From NCBI GenBank assembly GCA_027924645.1, contig BSBN01001251.1:2790001-2854000 (forward strand): a DNA stretch of 64,000 nt, given 5' to 3'. Of this stretch, positions 1 through 10,711 are shown one piece after another (the first letter of the stretch is position 1; every line of letters starts with the position of its first letter). Made by a program: the position numbers and the translations under genes. Below the pieces are notes generated by a model. That model did not search any database and was not told where the DNA came from. It saw only the letters and a list, made by a program, of their open reading frames with translations. Source of the DNA: Cunninghamia lanceolata. Lineage: Eukaryota; Streptophyta; Pinopsida; Cupressales; Cupressaceae.

Positions 1-2
1 AT

Positions 3-263
3 CTTGTACTTAAAGAGAATCAGAGAAATCAGGCAGATCGAGAAAAGAAGGGCAAGTTTGAGCCTAACTGGTTAGGTCCCTTTATTGTCACAACAACATA
101 TGGATCAGGAGCTTATACTTTAGCTACACCTAACGGTATTCCTCTAGATGAGCCACTTAACAGTGTCCATCTCAAGAAGTTCTATGCCTCATCTTCAAAG
201 TATTCCAAAAAAAAAAAAAATCCATCCTCTGGTGAAAACCTGGCAAACAAGCGCCTTGGATAA
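3..263 (+). pseudogene. Ty3-gypsy pol, integrase C-terminal end (partial)
   Basis: Open frame from the window edge to a TAA at 261-263, 86 codons. It carries the GPY/F-type C-terminal module of gypsy integrases: KFEPNWLGPFIV near residues 22-33, then a GAYTL strand and a conserved VHLKKFYA tail. In the family this module follows the DDE core and helps bind DNA. Just after the stop the phrase GENLANKR, encoded at about 232-256, is repeated at DNA level (about 273-297), a hallmark of plant Tat-type elements. The start is cut by the window. The frame is intact as far as seen, but the element around it is decayed, so I treat it as a retroelement remnant, not a host gene. Confidence 0.85.
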
Positions 264-2400
264 ATACCATAGTGAAAACCTGGCAAACAGGCGCTATGTG
301 TAGAGTCAAAACCCATCGTCTATCGAGTCTTGTCCATTTCTCATTGTCACAACGCACTTTCCATCCATCCATAATAAAACCATTAACCTTGTTTGCATTT
401 CCATCTCCCTACCTAGTATAGCTTGGAATTTTGTCAATGTCCATCATCGTCACCCCACGTCTTGATCTGTGTCCATAGTTAACACTGTCTTGTCCTAGGT
501 CAAAGCTTTCTATGTCTTCTTCATCAGTCATCCATGCAAATTCCTCTACCAGAATGGGGGCAACTCTTTCCTTAACCTAGGTCTAGGAATGGTTCCTTGT
601 TCGTGGTTTGCCAACACTTCAATCTCTTTCTCATTGTTCACAGGTAACACTCTTTAACGGACACATCGCTCCTACGATAAGGCTATTATCTTCTCCATGC
701 TTTTTCCTACACCATCACACCAACTAGAACTACATATTATCATCTTCTCAATCTTAAAGTACCTTGATCCCATGGATATGGGTATGTAGGCAGTCTGGAG
801 TATGAAGGAAGTTTCCAGTACTCAGGTACATAAGATCTCTTAACACCACCTTGACCCATCTCATCACTCTATCCAAAACTACATATTTATCACTTTCACC
901 TTTCATCATAAATGTGCCTTGATCCCGTGGATACAGGGTATGTAGGCAATTTGGAATACGAAGGATGTATCCAATACTTAGGCACATACGATTCATCATT
1001 CTCCACATGTTCCAACCCATTAACACTATCATCCTTCTAGTCTTCCGTTTATCAAAATCCATTCGCCTCGACTTGACTAACTCAAGCAGCAAGCTAGCAC
1101 ATCCTTTCAAAGCACAAGTCCTTAACAAACCTGAAGCAAAGCATCTTTCTTCCAGAGTCATCTATTGTCCTGCTATTCTGATTGCCAACATTAGCTAAGT
1201 CCCGCTTAACCACAGCCCTAGATCAAAAAGCTTGTCTTTTGCGAAGTGTTCCATTGTCGAGACCAACACACATGTCTCCTGCAACATGTGGCATTTCCTG
1301 TAGCGAGACTTTGTCTTTTTAGGTAGATATCCCCCTTTAACGGACACAGAGTTCCTATGATAAGGCTGTTGTCTTTCCTATCCAATCTATCCTGAGCAAC
1401 CTCTTTGGCAAGAGAATATGTTGGCTGTATGTTTACTTTGAAAGTCAGTCAATTTACTTTATGGTTTATCTTTTTTTCTCCTTTATCCATTACCTATTCA
1501 AGGCTACCTTGATTTATCTATAATCTTGGTATGTTGCGATGCAGTACGGATTGGGGCATAGTCATTGCTTTTGTGTGCCGTGTTTGAGGAATGATCTTTA
1601 GTATCTTTCTTAGCATTCTATTTATCTTGTGTGTGTTACAGCCTAGCATCTTACATATTTAATAATTCTTCTTGCACTTACATGTATTGAAGTTTATTTT
1701 ATGTTCAAGACTATGGCTCATTCACATGTACCAACAAGGTTATATTATGTATAAGGGATCTAAGTTCAAACCGCTTGCTTGTAGAGTCAACATCCATGCA
1801 CTCGGATATTATTGTACCTTGGTCTTTTATACCTTGGTGGCCAACTATCCATGTGCTATATCAAAAATAAGGATTGCTCTTTATATACAAATGTGAAACC
1901 AATGCAACAAGCTCATCATTCACCCATTCATTTGCCCATGGCCTTATATCATTTTCATTGCAAAGCTCGATCAACAGTCTCTGTCTTCCGTCTTCTCCTT
2001 CGTTTCTTCTCTAGTGCTATCTGCAAAACCCACATGTTAGATATCACTAGTCATAACATCTATATCATCATACATCTCTATCATCATACATCTATAAGCA
2101 TCATATACGCAATATACATCATCACATAAATCTATAATCCTACATACATATCATCACATCCATGACATCAAGAAGTGCGTATATACAAAGCATGAACAAC
2201 AGTAAGCCGAATAGATCATCATATATCTCATGTAAAGGTCATCATAAAGTACAAAATGTATGTGTCTACATCAATAGGCCATCTGTATACATCAATATAG
2301 TACATCAAGGCTATCAAGAGCCCACAAAATATACATTAAGATGCACACAGGCATCTGTCCAAAATGATACACAATGATACAATATACAAATATACATTCT
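264..2400 (+). mobile_element. Non-coding 3' internal region of the Tat-like gypsy element
   Basis: Pyrimidine-rich sequence between the pol stop and the antisense frame, with no convincing coding frame. It holds duplicated blocks: about 651-694 recurs at 1335-1378 (CTTTAACGGACACA, then a diverged GATAAGGCT stretch), and about 760-828 recurs at 914-985 (CCTTGATCCC, then GGGTATGTAGGCA). The GGGATACGTAGGCA-like phrase is, from memory, typical of the 3' region of Tat/Ogre elements. From 2040 to 2180 there is a loose ATCATACATC repeat. Confidence 0.55.
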
Positions 2401-4370
2401 CTAGTGGGTAGAGCTTCCCTCCTGCTGTGGCCCCTGTCCTCCACCTGTACTCGGTGTAGGTCCCTTGGATGGTCCCCCTACTGGTCCTCCTCCTCCCCCT
2501 AGTGGCACAAATGGTCCTCTCACTGAGGACAATGACTGTCCTATCCTGCGAGAACCTGACACTCCAGACCTGCTCCTGTCTCTATAGCTCAGCTCTTGCT
2601 GCGCTGCTGGCACCGCACCTGCGTAAAGCGCCCTGTAGTACTATGCCTCTTTGCCCGCTAATACTAACTCTCCCTGCACTCGGACGAGCTCACTGTATAG
2701 GGTCCTCTAATCTGCACCCAGTGCATGGCGTGCCTCATCTCTCTCTCTCGCCTCACTCTATGGAGTGTGGCCTCAGCTGTCAGCCATAGTTGTACCTCTG
2801 CGTCTCTCTTCCTCACCACCTGGGCTAGCTGCCCGTCATTTGCTGCGGGTGCTACCGGCACCTGTACCTATACCAGTGCCTATACCTGTATCTGTAGTTG
2901 TGCCTGTACATGTGCCAAGGCTGTCTATGTTGCTGCTGCTACCTGTATCTGCACCTAGGCTAAGGCCTCGGCCTGTCTTGCCTTGACCCTCGCTGCATCC
3001 CTGTCCCTCCTCAACCATACCATCCAGAGCTCTAGTCGAGTCCTCTAGGCTGTCTCCTCCTGTAGCAACCGCTTAGCTCTCTCCAAATCGATCTCTACAA
3101 CTGGCTCCCCCTCCTCCGCCATCTCCACATCTACCTGTTGGTCACTGGCCTCTCCAACTACTTGTTGTCTGGATGCTCTAGCCTGTCATCTGATCCTGGC
3201 CTCTACACCTGGGTCTAGTACCTCCCCCATTGCCCCTACCACACCTAGTGTAGTAAATCTCACCGGCCTATGTGTCTGCGAGTACCTGTCATACTTTGGC
3301 AGTGTTCCTGGATCCGCCAGTCCTGTATCCCAATCCCATCTCACGGGGACAAGTCCCCGTACCTCTGCCAAAGTTGTAGCTACCGAAATCTCTGCATCCC
3401 AGTCCCTAACCTCGCGCCGTGTCCTAGCATGTGTCACCTCTCCAACTGGTAACCCCTGTGGCAACCCAAACTATCTAAGTACTCGCTCTGGCAGGTATCT
3501 CTCAATCGTGTCTGTCCATCTCCCAAACAGATACCGAGCCTATCTGTAGTACACCAGCTGCTCATGCTCGTCCTCCCACTCCTCGCATAGTAACCATGGC
3601 CTCCAAACAAATAGGTCCATCTCATCGATCTGCCACCTCCAGTGGCTAACAGATCCCAGCCTCCGATGTGTAATCACTCCCTCATATAGGAATGCATATG
3701 GCTCTCCCCTATCCCGATGGCACTGTGTCATGGTCGGATCACTAGGATATGCTCCCATGCCCACACCTATAGAAGAGTCACCCCTGCTGAGAGACTCTTG
3801 CCTCTCCTGTACACGCAGTGATGCATATTGTGGTACAGCTGTCCCAGCACACATGGGCCCCATGCATACTGAATGCCATGTGTGAACATCCCAGATAGTA
3901 CGGTACCCCAGCCAATCGATAATCCTCTAGATCTCCTATCTGGGCAGAGGAAGCCACCAATCAAGGAAGATACTATCCACCTGATCCTATCGCAGAGTCT
4001 CAGGACGTCTGCCCACCGAATCTCTCTGTCGTCTATTCGCAAGTCATCTGTGCAAAATACCTCTACCATGCCTGCCTCTCCCCGCGCTGGGTCAAAGTCC
4101 ACTTCTCTCTCTATCTATCTGAATCCTCAGGATGCGATACACATCCTCCAGCATCACCGTCGCCTCCCCTGTCGGAAAGTGAAATGAGCCTGTCTCACTG
4201 CGGAACCTCTCCGCCACTGTTATCACTAGGGCGAGATTCGCCCTAATGTGAGTCAGGTGTGCAACGTGCCATAATCCCGCGTGCTCTAGGAACGTGTCCT
4301 CCTCCCACGTCAGCTATACTACCTAATGTGCTATCGGGTAGTGTTGCTCTCGCGACATCAATGGCGGCAT
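2401..4370 (-). pseudogene. Antisense plant-mobile-domain (PMD) reading frame in the Tat-like element
   Basis: On the minus strand an ATG at 4370-4368 opens a frame that soon meets two TAG stops, then reads LTWEEDTFLEHAGLWH and SFHFPTGEATVMLEDVYRIL (about 4310-4120). This is the start of the plant mobile domain (aminotransferase-like), where a FHLPxGExTxTLEDV motif is typical. After frameshifts it continues through LIGGFLCPDRR, YAWGPCVLGQLYHNMHH and SAGVTLL, then HRRLGSVSHWRWQID. It ends in a low-complexity Gly/Pro/Gln tail near 2401. Total span is about 650 codons with at least three frame changes. Plant Tat-lineage elements are known to carry such an antisense ORF between pol and the 3' LTR, exactly this position. 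Its function there is unknown. The present copy is dead. Confidence 0.72.
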
Positions 4371-4528
4371 AATCCTCTGCATCCAAACAACCACTTGTCA
4401 GTCAGTTTAATCATTCCTCTATAGTCCTACCAACTTCTACCCTATGACGCAAAACCCTAAGACCAGCTCTTCCCTTGCTCTAACTAGGGTAGTCAACCCT
4501 TCGGTCAACCCTAGTCTCTTACACTCTT

Positions 4529-4930
4529 CTAGCCTAAACCAAAAGTGCTTTGTTTCATACAAAAGCGATGCACTGTTGTACCAAAAGTGCTACACTGCTG
4601 ATGCATAAGCGCTTCATTTTCTCCTACCAAAGGTGACCTATTTTACAAGGGCGCTTTGCTACCTATCCAACTGCACGTCACTGTGCTACTAGATGCGATT
4701 CGATTTTCTCCCTCCCAAACCAACCGCGCTAACCTACTCCTCCAACCACACTTCTCTTGTCTACCAAGAGCGCTGCGGCATCCTACCAGTCGCGCTGCGG
4801 CGCGGCTTAAAAAACTAAAAGCGCTTTGATTTTACCAAACGCGTTGTGCCTACCTACCAGACGCACTGCGGCGTGCCAAAAGCCCCTTAACCGACTATCA
4901 ATAGCGCTCACCTAGCCTATAGCGCTTTTG
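4529..4930 (-). repeat. Degenerate AGCGCTTTTGGTA motif field upstream of the antisense PMD frame
   Basis: On the + strand about a dozen variants of CCAAAAGCGCT occur, for example at about 4529, 4581, 4600, 4645, 4764, 4786, 4817 and 4916. Read on the minus strand they are AGCGCTTTTGG. The spacing is irregular (20-120 bases), so this is a dispersed motif field, not a satellite. It lies upstream of the minus-strand PMD start at 4370. A matching field in the opposite orientation lies at 6670-7240. Confidence 0.5.
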
Positions 4931-5404
4931 GCTGACTAAACCCTAGCCCTAAAACCTGACCAAAAATGACAAATTAAAATGGGATTTTTGGACACTTACC
5001 GCCACCGGAGCTCTTGTTGGCCTCCCGTATGTCCACACTAGCTCCACCCGATGCCTGTGCGCTAGAATTGGCATCTCTCCTCGCTGTCGACTCCTTCCAC
5101 TCAACTCTCTCACCCTAAAGCTAGGAGGCTCTACACTCTCTAAATTTAGAAGCTCCTAGTGTGCAAAATGAGGATTGTGGTCCCCATGGGACCTATTTAT
5201 AGCATCCCTTCCTCTTTCTTCAGTCTTGCCCAACCCTGCTACTTTTCCTTCTAGTCGACCGTCAACCCAGTCCTTTTGTCGCTTCCCTGTCTTTCTGCTC
5301 GAGGGGCATACGCTGGGGCAACTACCTACACTAGGGCATAAAAAAATGTATCATGTCTTCAACAATTATTTTCTTTGACGCAACGCTGTAAACTACATTG
5401 CATC
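4931..5404. other. Non-coding stretch before the LTR
   Basis: Between the motif field and the polypurine tract I see no coding frame that resembles a known protein. The stretch is moderately GC-rich up to about 5350. It would be 5' leader for the antisense frame and 3' leader for the + strand element. Confidence 0.4.
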
Positions 5405-5418
5405 AAAGAGGGGCAAAA
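5405..5418 (+). promoter_or_regulatory. Polypurine tract of the Tat-like element
   Basis: AAAGAGGGGCAAAA lies immediately before the LTR start TGTAGACAGCC. This is the position and composition of the plus-strand DNA primer of LTR elements. Confidence 0.7.
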
Positions 5419-6598
5419 TGTAGACAGCCTAAAATGACCATGTCGTCGCACTACTTGCATTTTGTCTAATTCTTCTAATCACCTGCATTTCAACATTAAT
5501 TGAATAATCTAATTATTTAATTAATTTCACCAAATTCTTCCAAATCACATACTTTCGACATTAATTGAATAAATTCCCTTTATTTAATTAATTAAATCAA
5601 ATTCCTCTATTATTCTTCCACAATTAAATAATTTTAATTATTTAATTAAATAATTATCTTCTTTCCAAATCTCAAGTCTCCATTAATTAAATAAATCCCA
5701 TTATTTAATTAATTCATCACAAATTCCCTCTTATCCAAACAATTAAATAATTCTCAATTATTTAATTAAATCAAATTCATTCTTCCAAATTTGAATAAAT
5801 CAAATCAAATTTATTTAAATTCTCTCATTCTCCAAAAATAAAATAAATCAAATATTTTATTTATTCTTCTAAATCATGCACAAGAATTAAATAAATTTAT
5901 TTATTTAATTTGCTTTCTTATCTTCAAATATCTTTCAAATCTTCTAAAAATAAGTCTTCTTCTCCATGCACACACAATTAAATAATTTATTATTTAATTT
6001 CTCTCAAATCATGCAAAAGCAAATCTTAAGTTGAGTTATCTATTCACTCAACCTTATTTTTATCAATTTCTCTTAAATTAGAAAAAAGCTTTCTAATTTA
6101 TGAAAAGCATGTCTTATCTTTAGAAAAGAAAGTGTAACTCAAATAAAATAGCTTTTGTGTGACACTTGTCTTTTTCTTATTTGTTGCACATTCCTCAATT
6201 GTTCTCCTCCGTTGATTCTTCTAAATTATCTAAACCATTGATCGATTTTTGTTGAAACCTATGTAAATCCCCCTCATCTCCTTCATTACCCCTCTCTTCG
6301 ATCACTTATTCTCAGGCATACTTAACAGTGCTTTGAGCATACATCGCATCGATTGAGCAACTTTACGATCTTTTGATATTGATCTTTGAGCACTTTGAGC
6401 ACTTTCTTGCTTGTTGCAACCATGGTTTCACAGCACTATTGAGCAATCCACATTCATCCAAAGGGAACAATACAAATCTCGGTAAAAGCTTTTATGTTTC
6501 ATTGATTTATTAGTAATGGCTTTTATTTAGATTCATTCTCTTTATGTTATTGGTTTTTTATTTTGTTAGTTTATCTTAGTCAATTTTCCTCATACACA
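5419..6598 (+). mobile_element. LTR of Tat-like Ty3-gypsy element
   Basis: Starts TGTAGACAGCC directly after a polypurine tract and ends CATACACA, with a primer-binding site three bases further on, so length is about 1,180. The middle (5,470-6,000) is strongly AT-rich with repeated TTATTTAATTAATT-type phrases. Because pol end and polypurine tract lie on its left and a primer-binding site on its right, it serves as 3' LTR of the left element and looks like a 5' LTR for what follows. I do not see its partner LTR in the window. Confidence 0.72.
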
Positions 6599-6601
6599 TT
6601 C

Positions 6602-6619
6602 TGGCACGCCCGGTGGGAC
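6602..6619 (+). promoter_or_regulatory. tRNA primer-binding site
   Basis: TGGCACGCCCGGTGGGAC starts with the obligatory TGG three bases after the LTR end. It matches the primer-site type found in Tat-lineage elements. Confidence 0.65.
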
Positions 6620-7418
6620 CCACTAATCCCTCTTTTTCTTTGAGAAATTGATTTTTTTTGAAGTTACAGTATGGAATAGCGCAAAAGACACAGAAAAATG
6701 CTTTTGGCAGTATCTTTAAGCGCTACTGGAGGCACAGTACAGCATCCTCGGGCGATACTGTGGCACTTCTAGTAACATAGAGAAGCGCTTCTGGTAATAC
6801 AAAACGGCGCTTTTGGTAGTATCATTAAGTGCTTTCAGCAAAATAAGTTTTCTAACTTTGGTTGGTGTTTTTGCAGGGTTGTATACATATTACATATCTT
6901 TGATTTGTCTGACAAGCTGTAGTATTTGTCTTTCAACTGTCTTTTGGTACCTCCTAAGCTGACTTATTTAGGGGTATTTTCAATATTTGAGTTAACCTAT
7001 CTACTCGCGACACCTTTTTGAGTTTTTGTAGGATACAGATTTAGCAGATATTGCTTCTCAGAACATTAGATCAATCATGAAATCTTATCTGAACCTAGTT
7101 ATTTTGACAAAATATAACTTTTTTTGGCTCTAAGACAAAACAATGCTATTGGTCAAATAGTACAACACTTCCGATAGCACAGTATCGCGATTCTAGTTCT
7201 TATTCAACGCTTCTGTTAGGACAGTAAGTCGCTTTTGGTTTAATTTTGTTCTTAAATATTAGAATTCATAACAGAAACTTCTAATTTTTACATTTCATTG
7301 TGGTGTAGGAGATGTTTTTGCAGTCATAGTAGAGGCTAGAAACATAGGTGTTAGTTATTATTTATTTTGTTGCATAGAAGAGAGGAAGAAGTTAACAAAA
7401 CTAGAAACAAGTGATGAA
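6620..7418 (+). mobile_element. Leader-like region with AGCGCTTTTGGTA motifs
   Basis: No credible reading frame. From 6675 to 7240 variants of GCGCTTTTGGTA occur on the + strand (about 6699, 6717, 6783, 6806, 6826, 7160, 7205, 7229). They are the same motif as the field at 4529-4930 but in the other orientation. Phrases such as TTTTTGCAGGGTTG (about 6870) and TTTTTGTAGGATAC (about 7025) resemble intron 3' ends, so a spliced leader is possible but not shown. Confidence 0.4.
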
Positions 7419-7721
7419 ATGTTGTTTCCCACAAGTTCAGTTGTAGTGCAAGGGACATATCTCAAACAAGTCAAAATTATTCAAAGTGGGATTCATTTTA
7501 TTGATTACCAAACTCACAACATGGTGTATCAGTATAGCCACCTAGTAATTGCTATTGGCTTATCTCTTCATCAAGTTCCACGTGCACGTGGACCTCATAA
7601 GTGGAGACTAGATAGAGATGACCATCATAAAATATTAGATGTTATTGAAGAGAGTTGGACTAATGAATGTGGTATGAAAAATGTGGACAACATCTTTCAT
7701 TTAATCTCAAGTATTCACTAG
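7419..7721 (+). CDS. Unassigned 100-codon open frame
   Basis: An ATG-started frame of 100 codons in otherwise stop-rich DNA. The middle reads VVQGTYLKQVKIIQ, then YQYSHLVIAIGLS. This faintly recalls the YDxLVIATG segment of FAD/NAD-binding oxidoreductases, but the rest gives no support. No neighbour explains it; it lies in the leader-like region after the primer-binding site. It could be a captured exon, a degenerate retroelement frame or chance. I do not assign a function. Confidence 0.2.
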   Translation: MLFPTSSVVVQGTYLKQVKIIQSGIHFIDYQTHNMVYQYSHLVIAIGLSLHQVPRARGPHKWRLDRDDHHKILDVIEESWTNECGMKNVDNIFHLISSIH

Positions 7722-8039
7722 ACCTGCTATGGTAGAATATTGCCTTATGTAGATGTACTATAGGTGTCTTAGGTCTACTATATCTCAAGCATGTCTTACT
7801 TGTAGTTCACTTTTAAATTATTTTAATTAATGCTTCAATAGCTTTTTCATGTGTTTAATTTTAATTTCAACGGTTCTTAAAAATTTTAGAATTCATGATC
7901 TCTAGGTTCTAATTTTATTTACATTTCATCGTGGTAGGGGATTTATTTTTGCAATCATGTAGCTTAGAGGATTTGAATTTATTGTTTTATTTTAGGTACA
8001 TGATCTCTACACTATCCAGCATAATATTTTCTTACATGT
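7722..8039. other. AT-rich spacer, nothing recognised
   Basis: No frame, structured RNA or clear repeat seen, apart from scattered GTGTCTTAGGTCTA phrases that foreshadow the tandem field to the right. Confidence 0.4.
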
Positions 8040-8545
8040 ATGTAGGCTTTATGTTAGGCACACCTTAGACATGTCTTAGAAATATATTTATCTAATAGGT
8101 GTCTTCTGTATCTAGAATATGTGTCTTAGATATGTCTTAGATCTAGAATGGAATAAGGTATAAAATATAGGTGTCTTAGGTCTACTACATCTACTAGAAA
8201 ATCTAATTTTTTCTTAGATATGTCTTAGGTATAGGCTAGAATAAGGTATAAAATCTAGGCACACCTATCTAGATATGTCTTAGGTCTAGACTAGAATAAG
8301 GTATAAAATCTCTAGGTGTAGATTAGGTATGTCTTAACTCTAAGTTACATCTACTAGAAAATCTAAATATGTCTTAGATATGTCCTAGGTCTAGATAAGA
8401 ATAAGGTATAAAATCTAGGTGTCATAGATATGGCTTAGGTCTAAACTTTATGTCTACTATAAAATCTAATTATGTCTTAGATATGTCTTAGGTCTAGACT
8501 AGAATAAGGTATAAAATATAGGTGTCTTAGGTCTTAGGTGAGGCC
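8040..8545. repeat. Degenerate tandem repeat, GATATGTCTTAGGTCTAGA core
   Basis: The phrases ATATGTCTTAGGTCTAGA, AGAATAAGGTATAAAATCTA and TAGGTGTC recur in the same order about five or six times. Spacing is irregular at roughly 60-110 bases, with substitutions and partial units. Non-coding. Confidence 0.6.
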
Positions 8546-9019
8546 ACATGAGCTTCCACCTTCATGCAATTGGCCTTGTCAGTATAGAATAAATATTTCT
8601 TGAAGCTAAGGGAAGCTCTTTTTTTGTATCTAGAAGCTATGAAAACCTAGTAAAGTTTCTCGGCGCTCATGTGAGTTTGGTATCATTAGAAATTTATAGA
8701 ACTTAACTTTTTAGTTCACTGTATTTAGAAAGTTGTATGTGAGTTTAATTATCATTCAGGTCTCAAACTTAACAAGCCTCTTCTATCTAGTTCATTTACA
8801 TTCAAATAAGATAAACTTGTATAGATTCAATCTTTGGTATATATTATGAAATCAACATTGGATCTGATATCTCTTCACATGGTCTAGGAGTACAAAATTA
8901 TTCTAGTTTTGACTAAGATGGATGACTATATACATGAGTTCATGACCTTAACTATAATTATGTTAAATTACCTAATTGAGTTCCTACTCACTAAAGCTAT
9001 AGGAAGGGAGAGATAGCCT
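8546..9019. other. Spacer, nothing recognised
   Basis: Mixed AT-rich sequence with no frame above background and no repeat that I can define. Confidence 0.4.
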
Positions 9020-9231
9020 TTAATCCTATAGGTACCATCAAAGTTGTATGACAGAAGTCAACAAGACCTCTTGACTTGAGAAGGATGATCTTCAAATTTT
9101 TTGTTTCTATGCATTAAACAAGGGATAGGTCATAGTGTTTAATCCTATAGGCACCATCAAAGTTGTACAACATAAGTCAACAAGACCTCTTCAATTGAGA
9201 AGGATGATCTTCAAATTATTGTTCCAATTCT
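9020..9231. repeat. Tandem duplication of about 118 bases
   Basis: The segment starting TTTAATCCTATAGG at 9020 recurs at 9138 and runs on through CAACAAGACCTCTT and GAGAAGGATGATCTTCAAAT with few changes. Confidence 0.65.
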
Positions 9232-10020
9232 AGGAGATATGAAGGTTGTCCTAAGGAACAATTCCTTAAAATCTTATGGACTACTATGATGTGTAGATAA
9301 GGATATAGCCTTGATTAAATTGAATTCATTTAATTAAATAAGCTATGTTCTTGAATTAGGGCCTCTTATAGGAATTGACTGACAATGGGCATGGAATGGA
9401 TTCTAGTTGTGTCTATGCATTAAACAAGTTTGAGTCAAGGTTATTCAAATGAATTCTTTGAACTTGCTATTCATCATCATTTAAATGGAGTTGCAAAGCC
9501 AATCCTTGTTGCTAATGTTTTGGTATTCCAATGTAGTGTTATTATGTTCATGGTGTGTTAAGTGGTTAATGTTACTTGATTAGATATTTGACTTAGAGTC
9601 TAATTCATGGTTTGAGTGTAATAGTATTTGTTCTAGTAGTGGCGAAAGTCAAATTGTCTAGAGGTCTAATTTTATTTTTGAATAAAAAATCTTCCAAGTT
9701 TTATTTATATTTGTTATATATATTGTGTTCGTATGCTACTTATGTGGGTCTAACTTATGTTATTTCATCATATAGCTACCATTCTTGTGCTTTATCTAGA
9801 TATTTGAATGGTGTATCATTATAGAGTTAGAAATTTTATTTTAAACTTCAAATTCGAGATATGTACAACATATAGAATCTATAGCTTACATCTAGCATAT
9901 GCGGGTTAAAATTTACATGACATGATTGAGATAAGCATAATATTTTTTAATTTAATATTTTATTATTTCAAAACTTGTATTACATGTCTTAATACACACA
10001 TGTGTAAACATCAAATAAAT
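9232..10020. other. AT-rich spacer
   Basis: One 70-codon frame starts at 9612 but is hydrophobic, biased and matches nothing I know. I see no RNA gene or element boundary here. Confidence 0.35.
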
Positions 10021-10546
10021 CCATTGAAAATATCAAGAAGCATTTATATGAAAATTTTATTAAATATATCTCAAACATAAATTTGTCCATGTCAAATATA
10101 AACATATTTATGTCCATCTGAAACATAAACATGTCCATACATAGAAGCATAAATGTCCATACATGTTGAAAATATATAAATATAAATGTTCATACATGTT
10201 TGAAAATATAAACATAAACATGTTCATACATAGATGCATAAATGTCCATACATGTCAAATATATAAACATAAACATCCATACATGCCAAATATAAACAAA
10301 AACATATAAATGTCCATATCTCAAACATGAGTATAAACTCAAATGTCCATATCTCAAACATAATCATAAATAGAAATGTTCATGTCCATATCTCAAACAT
10401 AAATATAAACACAAATCTCCACATGTCCATATCTCAAACATAAAATAAACACAAACACATGTCCATGTCCATATCTTAAACATAAGAACTCATAAATAGA
10501 AATGTCCATATCTCAAACATAAATGTCAATCTCTCAAACATGTAAA
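10021..10546. repeat. Short tandem repeat field, ATGTCCATATCTCAAACATA core
   Basis: Roughly twenty imperfect units of a 20-35 base motif combining ATGTCCATA with TCAAACATAAA. The left half favours a CATACATG variant and the right half TATCTCAAACAT. The field ends exactly where the last exon of the minus-strand gene relic ends (stop at 10547). Confidence 0.65.
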
Positions 10547-10649
10547 CTAGCTAGTTTGATCATCATGTCGGTTCCTAGTCGAGAAACCCTCAGAGTGATA
10601 ATTTTGATCTGGTAGATGCAACAAGCCCTACAAAAGTGTAATTAAATTA

Positions 10650-10711
<62 letters not shown>

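Noticed and set aside
9612..9824. 70-codon hydrophobic frame
   Set aside because: AT-rich low-complexity translation with no homology, start context or neighbours to support it.
10021..10546. Regular short repeats resembling a CRISPR array
   Set aside because: Unit length varies, spacers are not unique, there are no cas genes, and the context is a plant nuclear genome. It is a minisatellite.
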